Below are positions 51,236-51,708 of a DNA stretch of 51,708 nt, piece by piece. How positions within the stretch are numbered: position 1 is the stretch's first letter; the number at the start of each line of letters is the position of its first letter. Origin of the DNA: DAOPYE01 sp035352715 (GTDB lineage Bacteria > Acidobacteriota > Holophagae > Holophagales > Holophagaceae); NCBI GenBank assembly GCA_035352715.1, contig DAOPYE010000005.1, positions 1 through 51,708 on the forward strand, read 5' to 3'. Position numbers and translations under genes: made by a program. The notes under the pieces were generated by a model. It saw only the letters and a list, made by a program, of their open reading frames with translations. It did not search any database and was not told the origin of the DNA.

Positions 51236-51708
51236 TCACGCACCGGGCGGAAATACGCCGCCTTCGGGAATGCGACTCAGATCAAAGGGCGTCTGCTGGT
51301 AGACGTAGTAGTTCAGCCAGTTGCAGTAAAGCAGGTTGGCGTGGCCGCGCCAGCGGACGTCCGGCTCTTTCGCTGGATCATCGCCCGGGAAATAGTTCCT
51401 GGGGATGGCGATGGGCAGACCTTTGTGCAGATCCCTCAGATACTCCGACTGCAGGGTCAAGGGATCGTACTCGGAATGGCCGGTGACGAAGATGTGGCGG
51501 CGGTCCGCAGACATGATGATGTAGACGCCGGCCTCGGCGGATTCGGAAAGCAGCACCAGTTCTGGCACGGCCAGGATGTCTTCGCGGCGCGTCTCCGTAT
51601 GCCTGGAATGGGGGGCGTAGAACACGTCGTCAAACCCGCGGGCCAATGGCTCGAAACGCACATTGAGGCGATGCTCGAACACGCCGAACATCTTCGTCTC
51701 GAGATCGT
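51236..51708 (-). CDS. metA: Homoserine O-acyltransferase MetA, C-terminal part
   Basis: About 157 residues are visible, running in from the right edge in frame (DLETKMFGVFEHRL). PHSRHTE, HIFVTGHSEYDPLTLQSEY and WRGHANLLYCNWLNYYVYQ match the C-terminal half of MetA, including the catalytic His region and GHSEYD. MetA activates homoserine with succinyl- or acetyl-CoA for methionine synthesis; the residue that sets the acyl donor lies outside the visible part. The N-terminal half, with the catalytic Cys, is beyond the window. Confidence 0.93.
   Translation of the reverse strand, partial: DLETKMFGVFEHRLNVRFEPLARGFDDVFYAPHSRHTETRREDILAVPELVLLSESAEAGVYIIMSADRRHIFVTGHSEYDPLTLQSEYLRDLHKGLPIAIPRNYFPGDDPAKEPDVRWRGHANLLYCNWLNYYVYQQTPFDLSRIPEGGVFPPGA

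Overview
The window is a GC-rich chromosomal stretch from a Gram-negative (diderm) bacterium. It encodes LPS-export machinery, Kdo synthesis, the futalosine menaquinone route (MqnC), SpoVG, a PEGA-domain Ser/Thr kinase, a DUF4388 protein and two diguanylate cyclases. Together with the gene style (many GTG/TTG starts, strong Shine-Dalgarno sequences, stacked 4-nt gene overlaps) this fits Acidobacteriota, perhaps the Holophaga/Geothrix branch. That placement is an inference; no rRNA gene is present to test it. I see no IS element, prophage, CRISPR array or replication origin, and almost every base lies in a gene or a short intergenic region.

Layout. 1-5.7 kb: the start of an unknown gene, ilvD, a fused lptF-lptG, kdsD and spoVG. 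5.7-8.7 kb: tRNA-Gln, a kelch-type exported protein and mqnC. 8.7-15.9 kb: a minus-strand operon accA-recJ-lptC(A)-lptB-rpoN-hpf in which the first four genes overlap by 4 nt. 16-18.4 kb: trxB and a REC-REC-GGDEF protein. 18.4-23.8 kb: a minus-strand rne/rng-ZIP transporter-lptD operon. 24.1-33.2 kb: a phosphate island, pstS-pstC-pstA-pstB-phoU-phoB followed by a DUF47 protein and a PiT transporter. 33.3-36.4 kb: a small exported protein, a LipB-NudB fusion and a PEGA Ser/Thr kinase. 36.6-39.5 kb: xylB-xylA. 39.7-47 kb: ftsH-folP(-GNAT)-glmM-pdxJ, then a DUF4388 protein and a soluble HAMP/CheZ-like protein. 47-51.7 kb: a class I glutamine amidotransferase, a 1000-residue propeller-GGDEF sensor, a small membrane protein and the C-terminal part of metA.

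How the genes work together. Nearly the whole LPS transport bridge is here in compact form: LptFG as one chain, LptC joined to an OstA/LptA-like region, LptB and LptD, plus KdsD for Kdo. The phosphate island joins a high-affinity Pst system, whose permeases carry large extracytoplasmic domains, to a PhoB regulator and a low-affinity PiT/DUF47 pair. It has Pho-box-like repeats and long RNA hairpins at its internal gene boundaries. Cofactor and envelope genes (folP, glmM, pdxJ, lipB) include two uncommon enzyme fusions, FolP-GNAT and LipB-NudB. The least explained unit is the DUF4388 plus HAMP/CheZ-like pair after pdxJ, which may be a phosphatase module acting on a CheY-like receiver.
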